From Succinivibrio sp. (GTDB lineage Bacteria; Pseudomonadota; Gammaproteobacteria; Enterobacterales; Succinivibrionaceae): 6,669 bases of DNA. The position numbers and the translations under genes are program-made. The notes under the pieces were generated by a model. That model made no database searches and was not told the DNA's origin. It saw only the letters and a program-made list of their open reading frames with translations. Location of the stretch: contig JAGDBH010000030.1 of assembly GCA_017959135.1 (NCBI GenBank), positions 1 to 6,669 on the forward strand, given 5' to 3'. Below are positions 1-5,987 of the stretch, in pieces. The first letter of the stretch is position 1. Each line of letters starts with the position of its first letter.

Positions 1-748
1 AATCCTTATACAGCTCCCTTATATGAGGTACATCTGAGTTTGACTGCAGGAATTTGATTCCCCTCTTATGCAGCTGTACACAGAACTCGTACAGTCTCAA
101 ATGCTCATCCTGTTTAAATGATTCTGACTGATACTGAGTGAAATTTGCAGTCTTAGATATTGGGAAATAAGGAGGGTCCAGATATACAAAAGCATCATCA
201 GGAATAATATCAAGCAATGACTGATAATCCTGATTGAGAATGCTGATGTTCTTCTGATTTAGGAAAGAAGAACAGGCCTCCAGGGTTGGAGTATCACAGA
301 TAGTAGGATTCTTGTAATTTCCAAAAGGAGTATTAAAGAAGTTTTTCTTAGAGACTCTATAAAGACCGTTATAGCAGGTTTTCATAAGGAAAATGAAACG
401 TGCGGCCCTCTCCACAGCGGATCTCTTATCAAAATCAGGATCTCTATCCCAGGATCTGATTTCATCAAATAGTTTCCTGTCATAGATCAGAGTTGAAAGA
501 TAAAACTCCAGTTCACCAAGATTAGATTTGATTACATTGTATGCATTGATAAGCTCGGAGTTTGAATCATTGATAATTGCCCTATCAAAATTCAGCGCCA
601 TAAGAACTGCACCTGAACCGACAAATGGTTCAACATAGGTTGAAATATGCTCAGGAATGTACTGTAACAGACTAGGAATACTTGTTGTTTTTCCTCCTAC
701 CCATTTTACGAATGGTTTTAGGTTTGGAAAATTGTTTGGGCTATGCAT
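1..748 (-). CDS. D12-class N6-adenine DNA methyltransferase (Dam/MboI/DpnII-like), 3' end outside window
   Basis: Reading the minus strand from the ATG at 748 gives 249 uninterrupted codons that run off the left edge, so the C-terminus is missing. Family members are usually about 260-290 residues, so little is lost. The alpha-class motif order is clear: FVKWVGGK at residues 13-20 and PFVGSGAV at 41-48 (AdoMet binding), NDSNSELINAY at 60-70, CYNGLYRVSKKNFF at 125-138 followed by NTPFGNYKNP (typical of GATC-specific enzymes), the catalytic DPPY at 191-194, then SNSD at 236-239. By family knowledge it transfers a methyl group from AdoMet to adenine N6, most likely in GATC. The segment after DPPY (FPISKTANFTQY) looks more like MboI/DpnII-type methylases than E. 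coli Dam; that comparison is from memory. The start is backed by AAGGAG ten bases upstream. No nuclease gene is visible on the side that can be seen. Confidence 0.9.
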   Translation of the reverse strand, partial: MHSPNNFPNLKPFVKWVGGKTTSIPSLLQYIPEHISTYVEPFVGSGAVLMALNFDRAIINDSNSELINAYNVIKSNLGELEFYLSTLIYDRKLFDEIRSWDRDPDFDKRSAVERAARFIFLMKTCYNGLYRVSKKNFFNTPFGNYKNPTICDTPTLEACSSFLNQKNISILNQDYQSLLDIIPDDAFVYLDPPYFPISKTANFTQYQSESFKQDEHLRLYEFCVQLHKRGIKFLQSNSDVPHIRELYKD

Positions 749-757
749 GTTAGAAAA

Positions 758-764
758 ACTCCTT
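758..764 (-). promoter_or_regulatory. Ribosome binding site of the methyltransferase
   Basis: On the minus strand AAGGAGT lies about ten bases before the ATG at 748. This near-ideal Shine-Dalgarno sequence fixes the start, although the gene is not otherwise annotated at its 3' end. Confidence 0.7.
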
Positions 765-807
765 AAATCTCCCCTATTTTACAGAATTCTTCGCTCATTT
801 TTCTTCT

Positions 808-837
808 GTGATACGTTATTGCTCAGATTTTTAACAA
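808..837 (-). promoter_or_regulatory. Possible promoter of the methyltransferase gene
   Basis: In the 145-bp gap between the sialidase-like gene and the methyltransferase, the minus strand has TTGTTA (832-837), an 18-bp spacer and TATCAC (808-813). Each hexamer matches the sigma-70 consensus at four of six positions. The -35 hexamer overlaps the T-run of the upstream operon's terminator, so termination and re-initiation would be tightly packed. A separate promoter is expected because the terminator isolates the gene, but this exact pair is only a weak match. Confidence 0.3.
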
Positions 838-864
838 AAAAAATGGAGGAACAAAATCCTCCAT
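836..864 (-). terminator. Rho-independent terminator of the transporter operon
   Basis: A perfect 8-bp inverted repeat (ATGGAGGA at 843-850, TCCTCCAT at 857-864) with a six-base loop ACAAAA. Read on the minus strand it is followed at once by eight T residues (A-run 836-843 on the plus strand). It starts 30 bp after the stop codon of the sialidase-like gene and should end the operon. The plus-strand direction has no T-run, so it looks one-way. Confidence 0.88.
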
Positions 865-893
865 AATTCAATAACTACAAAGATTGAGGAAAA

Positions 894-2054
894 TCAGGAA
901 ACCTTAGCGGAGGTAGGATTGTACAGACCAACCTTCTCTCTTTTCTTACCAGCAACACTTTCTTCACTCAGAGTTACATACTTAACTCCCTGTCTGTCAT
1001 GATAAGCATAGGCAAGGTGCAGCATGCCATCTGAAGACTGCATTACAAATGGATATTCATACTGCTTGTTATTGGTACGATTCTCTTCACCAACATATCC
1101 CTGTCCTAATTCAACATTTCTAATCATAGGGAAGGTTTTTCCTCCATCCTCTGACAGAGCAATTGCAACAGGGCAGCGAAGTCCTGGCCATGCAGCTTTA
1201 CCCTTTACAGGATTAGGAGCGCAGGTTGGATTGTAGGCAATTGCAATACGTCCACTCTTAAGCTTGATTGCACTGATACTTGAATTATTGTTTGGCAATG
1301 GAGTAGGAACAGGAACACTCCAGGTATCACCATTGTCTAACGATTCACTTCTGTAGATGAAGTCAGCTTCTCTACTGCGCATGAAAGCAACCAGATGAGA
1401 TTCTTCAAGCTCAACAACGTTAGCATGAACTCGGCCAGAGCTCTGAGGCATATCAACCTGTCTCCAGGTTTTACCCTGATCATCAGAGATCTGGAATGCG
1501 GTAGGATCACCTGAAAGACCATCGGGAGAGTCTGTGCACAGCCAGTTTGAGAAGATCCAGCGACCGTTCTTTAAAACCTGAATAGGCTGACGGCAGAAAG
1601 TTCCTTCACGTGCAAACATGGTTTCGTACTTACTCCAGGTCTTACCACCATCTGTTGATTTCTGGCAGCGAACCTGAGAAGTATACTGCATGTTATCCTT
1701 ACCTTCGGTTCTAGCCTTCTGTGCAGTGTACATACACCATACAGCATTATCAGGACCGTAGAATAATGAAGGATTCTGCTCACTGCGCTCAGGATCAGAT
1801 GAAACCTGAACCGGCTCAGACCACTTGGTATCCCCGTGCTTTAAAGAAGCACAGACGATACTTACATCAGGGCTACCTTCAAAAGAACCTGCAAACCAGC
1901 AGCATAATAAATCCTTGTTAGGCAGCTCTAAAATAGCAGGAGAGTGGGCAGTACGATATGGGCCAGGAGGAAGCAGAGCTTCAACTGTATTCATCCCCTC
2001 ATTCTCGTACATGGTGCCATCATTTGTAAGACCAGGTAATTTCTTATAATTCAT
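894..2054 (-). CDS. Cytoplasmic sialidase-like BNR/Asp-box beta-propeller protein
   Basis: A 386-residue protein with four Asp-boxes: STDGGKTW (133-140), SDDQGKTW (190-197), SLDNGDTW (238-245) and SEDGGKTF (301-308). These mark a six-bladed sialidase-type propeller. Other segments fit the BNR_2 'sialidase family protein' group: YRTAHSPAILELPNKDLL (33-50), QNPSLFYG (93-100), CRQPIQVLKNGRW (154-166), HANVVELEESHLVAFMRSR (210-228), LPNNNSS (253-259) and YPFVMQSSDGMLHLAY (334-349). Likely active-site arginines are R34, R155 and R226, by analogy only. The classical FRIP motif of secreted GH33 sialidases is absent, and there is no signal peptide or membrane segment, so it should act in the cytoplasm on an imported compound. 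It is the last gene of the operon, 7 bp after the YhcH-like gene, with only a weak GAGA-type ribosome site, which suggests translational coupling. True sialidase activity is unproven; other glycan hydrolases and lyases share the fold. Confidence 0.85.
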   Translation of the reverse strand: MNYKKLPGLTNDGTMYENEGMNTVEALLPPGPYRTAHSPAILELPNKDLLCCWFAGSFEGSPDVSIVCASLKHGDTKWSEPVQVSSDPERSEQNPSLFYGPDNAVWCMYTAQKARTEGKDNMQYTSQVRCQKSTDGGKTWSKYETMFAREGTFCRQPIQVLKNGRWIFSNWLCTDSPDGLSGDPTAFQISDDQGKTWRQVDMPQSSGRVHANVVELEESHLVAFMRSREADFIYRSESLDNGDTWSVPVPTPLPNNNSSISAIKLKSGRIAIAYNPTCAPNPVKGKAAWPGLRCPVAIALSEDGGKTFPMIRNVELGQGYVGEENRTNNKQYEYPFVMQSSDGMLHLAYAYHDRQGVKYVTLSEESVAGKKREKVGLYNPTSAKVS

Positions 2055-2061
2055 TTTATTC

Positions 2062-2505
2062 TCACATTACTGGTAGTTTCATTACTACTTTTAAATAATC
2101 GTTCTGAGATTCAAGATGCTTGCAGGCTTTGTGTGCATCATGAGGGAAGGCTGCCCATGACATACCTTCCTCAATTCTGAAGGTATGGGAAACAGGACCT
2201 TTGAACATTTCACGATCTTTTTCCTCAGAGTAAGGAACACTCTGAGTCAGACAGGAAATATCTTCCCAGACGACAACCTCTGAGCCAGACAGAATAATCT
2301 GAACATCAATGTATTTGCGGTGAGCTTCATACTCTCCACTATCCACAGGGGAAGTACTCCCCTGCTGAATCATGAAGAACCCACCTTCAAACTCATAACG
2401 TCCGACTTTTTTGTCAGTCAAAGCATTCAGAGCAGCTAAGCCAGCCTTCAGATTAGGAAGCATGCTATGATACTTCATCAGATTTTCAGTTCTATCTATA
2501 ATCAT
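2062..2505 (-). CDS. yhcH: YhcH/YjgK/YiaL (NanQ-like) family protein, putative sugar-acid anomerase
   Basis: A 147-residue protein of the YhcH/YjgK/YiaL (DUF386) family, at the usual length for the group. The hallmark segment is PVDSGEYEAHRKYIDVQIILSG (residues 53-74), with E60 and H62 as likely metal ligands. A second conserved patch is FPHDAHKAC (120-128), with H122 and H125, and the C-terminal LKVVMKL strand is also typical. Members are small beta-barrel (cupin-like) proteins found in sialic acid and sugar-acid operons; E. coli YhcH (NanQ) has been linked to speeding the anomer change of N-acetylneuraminate in the cytoplasm. The ATG overlaps the permease stop codon by 4 bp (ATGA), and AAGGTG lies five bases upstream, so the two are probably translationally coupled. 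Family assignment is firm; the ligand is inferred from the family and the sialidase-like neighbour. Confidence 0.9.
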   Translation of the reverse strand: MIIDRTENLMKYHSMLPNLKAGLAALNALTDKKVGRYEFEGGFFMIQQGSTSPVDSGEYEAHRKYIDVQIILSGSEVVVWEDISCLTQSVPYSEEKDREMFKGPVSHTFRIEEGMSWAAFPHDAHKACKHLESQNDYLKVVMKLPVM

Positions 2506-4484
2506 GCCATCACCTTTGTATTAACAACATGTCCTGCCTGATGACGATTCATTACAAGAACGAATGTACCTAGGGCTACAGCAGCAATTGAGGTGGTTAT
2601 ATCAGGGCTGATAAAGCCTAGAGCTACGATAAAGGACAGAGCTCTTAACCAGACCGGCATAGTAGTCTTGTAGTAACCTGCAACAGTTAAAGCTAAGAAG
2701 TAGGTACCAATTAGCAGCTGAACTGCGCCGATAACAATCTCGATGATTGTGCCTTCCAGAAGAATTGCTGGGTTGTATACGAACACGAATGGAACCATGA
2801 AGCCAACCAGAGCAAACAGCATACCGTTGATACCGGTCTTCATAGCATCCGCACCAGCGATACCTGCTGCAGTATAGGAAGCTACACATACAGGAGGAGT
2901 AATCTGAGCCATGATGCCGTAGTAGAACACGAACATGTTAGCGCATAGAGCATCAACACCTAATGCACGGATAATTGGAACGAACAGGATTACACCAACC
3001 AGGTATGCGGCAACTGTTGGAAGAGCCATACCTAACAGCATGCATCCTACCATTGCAACTAACAGAGCTAAGAACAGGTAGTTGGTACCTAATGAGCCGA
3101 TTAGTGAAGATAAGTTGGTTGCAAGAGAAGTCTGACCGGTTACAACATTGATGATGATACCGCAGGCTGCTGTTGGGATTGCAATTTCAGCAGACTGTTT
3201 TGCACCACGTAGACAGCAGTTCCATAAAGACTTCAGGTCAGCAAAGTTCTTTCTATCATTTACAAAGTAGCTGATTACGTTACAAATCAGAACTGAAATG
3301 ATACCAACCATACCTGCACGCATCAGAGATGAACCTGAGATAATCCATACAACCAGAAGGATAACAGGTGTCAACAGATACAGACGAGGAAGAATAGGCT
3401 GTTCAATTACAATCTTGGCATCAGCTGCACTTGATCTTACAGAACGCTTCTTAGCAATGTAGGTAACAAGTACGAATACACCGAAGTAGTATGCAAATGC
3501 AGGGATGATGGCGGCACAGGCAACGCTGAAATAGCTTACGCCCAACATCTCAGCCATAATAAAGGCACCAACACCCATGATAGGAGGCATGATCTGACCA
3601 CCGGTTGAAGCAACAGCCTCAATAGCACCAGCTTCCTGAGGAGCATAACCGATTCTCTTCATCATAGGAATGGTCATAACACCGGTTGTTGATACGTTTG
3701 CTACAGCAGAACCAGAAACCATACCCATCATACCGGATGATAGAACAGCTGCTTTTGCAGGACCGCCAGCTGAGCCGTTTGAGAACTTCATACCGATATC
3801 AATCAGTAGCTGACCGCCACCGCAGGTACTGAAGAATACACCGAATACAATGAAATAGAACAGTGCTGATGCAGAAGTATATAAAGGAGTACCGAATACA
3901 CCTGCCTCACCCATGGTCATACCGGTTGTGAACTGATCAAGCATCTGCTCAAAACCAACTGACTTGGTATAGAACACACCTGGTAAATATGGAGACAGCC
4001 ATGCAAAGGCGATGAATGCAAGGATGAAGAAGAACAGGATTAGACCTAATGAACGTCTTACAGCCTCAAGTAACAGCAGAATGGTTATTACCATGATCTG
4101 CTTGTCAATTAACTCAACATCATCAATGAATGGTGTAAAGTCACGTAATCTTTCAAAGTTGGTTACAACATAGTATAGAAGGTAACCGATTGCCGCAAAT
4201 GAAACAAGATCCAGGATATTAAGGAATGAGTATTTGCTTAGAGTTTTCTCATCGACAGTTGTACCGCTTAGTTCTGCCTTGAGCTTGGTTTTCTTGCGGT
4301 AAGTGTAATCAACTGGCATATACAGATAGATTACAGTTAGAGCGAACACTAAATGCAGTGGGCTCTGCAGCATTGGTGTCAGCTGCTTGAATAAAGCCAG
4401 ATAAATCTGGAAACAGAAGAAAGCTGCGGTAACTACAATAACAGCAGTCTTTCTAATGTCGAATTTTTTTACTTCCTCTGACAT
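2502..4484 (-). CDS. TRAP transporter permease, fused DctQ-DctM subunits (TAXI type)
   Basis: A 660-residue, strongly hydrophobic inner-membrane protein. Residues 1-170 hold several membrane segments corresponding to the small DctQ subunit. From about 175 onward is the large DctM-type transport subunit, with its two related halves marked by GSAVANVSTTGVMTIP (258-273) plus GGQIMPPIMG (295-304), and GMALPTVAAYLVG (485-497) plus QITPPVCVASYTAAGIAGA (527-545). Further membrane segments follow to about 645. This fused layout and length are typical of permeases paired with TAXI binding proteins, and such a protein is encoded just upstream. Family knowledge says transport is secondary, driven by an ion gradient (usually sodium). 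The start at 4484 has GAGG five bases upstream. The SBP-permease gap contains a hairpin terminator, while the downstream yhcH overlaps by 4 bp. Substrate cannot be read from the sequence. Confidence 0.95.
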   Translation of the reverse strand: MSEEVKKFDIRKTAVIVVTAAFFCFQIYLALFKQLTPMLQSPLHLVFALTVIYLYMPVDYTYRKKTKLKAELSGTTVDEKTLSKYSFLNILDLVSFAAIGYLLYYVVTNFERLRDFTPFIDDVELIDKQIMVITILLLLEAVRRSLGLILFFFILAFIAFAWLSPYLPGVFYTKSVGFEQMLDQFTTGMTMGEAGVFGTPLYTSASALFYFIVFGVFFSTCGGGQLLIDIGMKFSNGSAGGPAKAAVLSSGMMGMVSGSAVANVSTTGVMTIPMMKRIGYAPQEAGAIEAVASTGGQIMPPIMGVGAFIMAEMLGVSYFSVACAAIIPAFAYYFGVFVLVTYIAKKRSVRSSAADAKIVIEQPILPRLYLLTPVILLVVWIISGSSLMRAGMVGIISVLICNVISYFVNDRKNFADLKSLWNCCLRGAKQSAEIAIPTAACGIIINVVTGQTSLATNLSSLIGSLGTNYLFLALLVAMVGCMLLGMALPTVAAYLVGVILFVPIIRALGVDALCANMFVFYYGIMAQITPPVCVASYTAAGIAGADAMKTGINGMLFALVGFMVPFVFVYNPAILLEGTIIEIVIGAVQLLIGTYFLALTVAGYYKTTMPVWLRALSFIVALGFISPDITTSIAAVALGTFVLVMNRHQAGHVVNTKVMA

Positions 4485-4502
4485 GGTAGCCTCGATAACT
4501 TC

Positions 4503-4531
4503 AAAAAATGAGGGGGAGTGCTTCCCCCCTC
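4503..4531 (-). terminator. Intra-operon hairpin terminator between binding protein and permease genes
   Basis: GAGGGGG (4510-4516) pairs with CCCCCTC (4525-4531) around an eight-base loop. On the minus strand the stem is followed by six T residues (A-run 4503-4508 on the plus strand). It sits in the 69-bp gap after the binding-protein stop codon and 18 bp before the permease ATG. I see no permease promoter in the gap, so it is probably a partial terminator that lets some transcripts through and keeps binding protein in excess over permease. It may also protect the 3' end of the short mRNA. Confidence 0.75.
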
Positions 4532-4553
4532 TTTAAGTTGTCATGTATTAGTT

Positions 4554-5576
4554 TTATTCAGCCTTATAGCCTTTCTCCTGGTAGTAAGCCTTTGCACCTG
4601 GATGTAGATCAACACCGGTAACAGCCTTTGAACCTGCAACCTTTGGATCAAAGTACTTCATTGAAGCTACCTGGTCACCTAAGGCATCAGCGTTCTCACA
4701 TACAGCTTTTGCTAAATGATAGGCAACAGCCTCATCCATAGTTGAAGATACAAGAACCAACTGCTGAGAACCAACAGTCTTGATCTGCTCTGTCTGGCCT
4801 TTCCATGTATTTGGCTCAACAGTTACGTAGTTGTAGCCCATCTCAACAAGCTTCTCTAAGGTTGAATCTGCTAACTGTACGTCTACCATATCGTGAGTCA
4901 TACATAGCTCGGTGGTATTTGACTGACCAGCACCAATGTGGTCGATGGTCATATCATAGATGTCGTCCTGTAAACCTGACTTGATAGCGTCACCACCGGT
5001 CTTCTCTACAACACCGCCCCAGGACTTAACATCCTCAAGCTTAGCGCCTAAAGCTTCGAATAGCTTCTCAGCAGAAAGCTCACCTAAAGTACCGTTCTTC
5101 TTGATAACAATCTTTACAGGGTGCTTCTTAGCAACTAACTCTTCAACAGTCTTAATACCAGTCTTATCAACAAACTTCTTTGTAAACATAACATTGATGA
5201 AGTCATGACCTAAACCACCAGCGATTGCTGCAATGTTAGGAGTTGGCTTCTTGCCTAAAATACCGTCTTCCTTTGACCACTTTGAAGGTGCAGAGTTTGA
5301 CATAACGACATCACACTTTGCTGCATTGTTTACAATTAGAGGAGCACCAACTGCACCTGGAGATGTGGTGGTAATAGTGATATTTGATCCTTTTGGTAAT
5401 TCCTTTAGCATTACAGACTGAATAGCTGTTGCATAGGTATATGCAGCAGTTCCAACTTCCTGTGCAGCAAAGGTCAGGTTAACTGGCTTGTCTAAATCAT
5501 ATGCAGCATTTGCGCTGAAAATAGGTGCAACAGCAATACATGCTGCTAAAGCTAATTTAGAAAAAGAATGTTTCAT
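4554..5576 (-). CDS. TAXI-family TRAP transporter periplasmic solute-binding protein
   Basis: A 340-residue precursor. Residues 1-24 form a Sec signal peptide: a basic start (K2, K7), a hydrophobic core, and the SANA-AYD cleavage site after A24, giving a mature protein of about 316 residues. The mature chain has TAXI-family features: NLTFAAQEVGTAAYTYATAI near its start, then TTSPGAVGAPLIVNNAAKCDVVMSNSAP, an AIAGGLGHDFINVMFTKK strand, and GGVVEKTGGDAIKSGLQDDIYD ahead of a hinge. TAXI proteins bind small solutes in the periplasm and deliver them to a fused TRAP permease, which is the next gene. I chose the ATG at 5576 because AGGAG lies eight bases upstream and the signal peptide starts there; the reading frame stays open to 5645, but those 23 extra codons would bury the signal peptide and lack a ribosome site. 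It is the first gene of the operon. The ligand is unknown; known TAXI ligands include glutamate and 2-oxoglutarate, while the context here suggests a sugar acid. Confidence 0.94.
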   Translation of the reverse strand: MKHSFSKLALAACIAVAPIFSANAAYDLDKPVNLTFAAQEVGTAAYTYATAIQSVMLKELPKGSNITITTTSPGAVGAPLIVNNAAKCDVVMSNSAPSKWSKEDGILGKKPTPNIAAIAGGLGHDFINVMFTKKFVDKTGIKTVEELVAKKHPVKIVIKKNGTLGELSAEKLFEALGAKLEDVKSWGGVVEKTGGDAIKSGLQDDIYDMTIDHIGAGQSNTTELCMTHDMVDVQLADSTLEKLVEMGYNYVTVEPNTWKGQTEQIKTVGSQQLVLVSSTMDEAVAYHLAKAVCENADALGDQVASMKYFDPKVAGSKAVTGVDLHPGAKAYYQEKGYKAE

Positions 5577-5584
5577 GGATATAG

Positions 5585-5589
5585 CTCCT
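5585..5589 (-). promoter_or_regulatory. Ribosome binding site deciding the binding-protein start
   Basis: AGGAG on the minus strand, eight bases before the ATG at 5576. The longer open frame starting at 5645 has no comparable site, so this motif fixes the start at the signal peptide. Confidence 0.75.
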
Positions 5590-5686
5590 GTATGTTTGTA
5601 GTCTTTAAATATGAAACTCTTAATTATTAGGATCATGGAATACACGATCGAACTCTTACAATGCTGAGTATAAAAAAGTAAAAATG

Positions 5687-5715
5687 ATTATAAAAGCTCA
5701 AAGATGATTAAACGT
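5687..5715 (-). promoter_or_regulatory. Candidate operon promoter with a consensus -10 box and no clear -35
   Basis: The minus strand has a perfect TATAAT (5687-5692), which would place transcription start near 5680 and give a leader of about 100 bases. At the standard 17-bp spacing the -35 slot reads ACGTTT (5710-5715), which is not a consensus hexamer and falls within the direct repeats. A good -10 with a poor -35 suggests an activator-dependent promoter. A second, weaker -10-like TATACT lies at 5667-5672. In such AT-rich DNA a chance TATAAT is possible. Confidence 0.45.
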
Positions 5716-5724
5716 GATAAAACG
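5706..5724 (-). promoter_or_regulatory. Candidate operator: two 9-bp direct repeats one helical turn apart
   Basis: On the plus strand GATTAAACG (5706-5714) and GATAAAACG (5716-5724) differ at one base and repeat with a 10-bp period; the minus strand reads CGTTTTATC-A-CGTTTAATC. They cover the -35 slot of the putative promoter. Direct repeats are used as operators by several DeoR-family regulators, and such a regulator is encoded next door. The link between the two is inference. Confidence 0.35.
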
Positions 5725-5738
5725 CACTCATTTTTTTT

Positions 5739-5751
5739 TAATCTTTTGATT
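5739..5751 (-). promoter_or_regulatory. Possible IHF binding site
   Basis: The minus strand reads AATCAAAAGATTA, which fits the IHF core consensus WATCAANNNNTTR at every defined position, and is preceded by an 8-base A-tract, as in many strong IHF sites. It lies about 60-70 bp upstream of the inferred transcription start. The same core recurs by sequence identity inside the terminator at 5938-5967, and the AT-rich background makes chance matches likely. Confidence 0.3.
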
Positions 5752-5925
5752 TTTTTTAATTATTTATAGATTAAAAGATAAAAAAAATTTTTTGGAGAAA
5801 AGAAGGTTTCAATAAAATATATTTAATAACAAATAGATAGTCACAATCAACGGAAATTAGTGGCAATGATTATTTTTATTTAAAATTTATGAAACAGATC
5901 TTTTTTATGACAGGGATTTTTGATT

Positions 5926-5967
5926 ATTAATAAAAAATGGCTGAATAATCTTTTGATTATTCAGCCA
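5926..5967 (-). terminator. Rho-independent terminator of the DeoR-family gene
   Basis: A perfect 13-bp inverted repeat: TGGCTGAATAATC (5938-5950) and GATTATTCAGCCA (5955-5967), with a TTTT loop. On the minus strand it is followed by TTTTTTATTAAT. It begins 20 bp after the regulator's stop codon and should separate regulator and transporter transcripts. The plus-strand side has no T-run. Confidence 0.9.
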
Positions 5968-5987
5968 ATTCTGTTAAAAATATCGCA

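Larger units (their letters stand above)
5577..5937. other. AT-rich intergenic control region of the transporter operon
   Basis: About 360 bp with no credible gene on either strand. It separates the terminator of the DeoR-family gene from the binding-protein start. It holds the ribosome site, a roughly 100-base leader, a consensus -10 box, direct repeats, phased A/T tracts and three GATC sites (5631, 5646, 5897). The stretch 5795-5925 is AT-rich; a second weak promoter-like pair on the minus strand (TTGATT near 5850, TATTAA 16 bp on) may lie there, but I could not separate it from background. Confidence 0.7.

Noticed and set aside
657..866. Plus-strand open frame of 69 codons
   Set aside because: It lies opposite the 5' end of the methyltransferase and crosses the operon terminator; it has no ribosome site or recognisable sequence.
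1024..2049. Several short open frames on both strands inside the sialidase-like gene
   Set aside because: They are out-of-frame shadows of the 386-residue protein, whose Asp-boxes and family motifs show the real frame.
2602..2889. Minus-strand open frame of 95 codons within the permease gene
   Set aside because: Alternate frame of a clear membrane transporter; its Cys, Ser and Arg-rich composition is typical of frame-shifted hydrophobic coding DNA.
4960..5421. Two plus-strand open frames opposite the binding-protein gene
   Set aside because: Antisense shadows of a well-supported TAXI gene, with no ribosome site or family match.
5538..5549. LAAC lipobox-like sequence at residues 10-13 of the binding protein, suggesting a lipoprotein
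   Set aside because: The hydrophobic stretch before the cysteine is only about five residues, and a better SANA-AYD signal peptidase I site follows. A lipoprotein is not excluded, since some TAXI proteins are membrane-anchored.
5577..5645. Longer start of the binding protein, adding 23 residues
   Set aside because: It would place extra residues before a complete signal peptide, and AGGAG with proper spacing supports the ATG at 5576.
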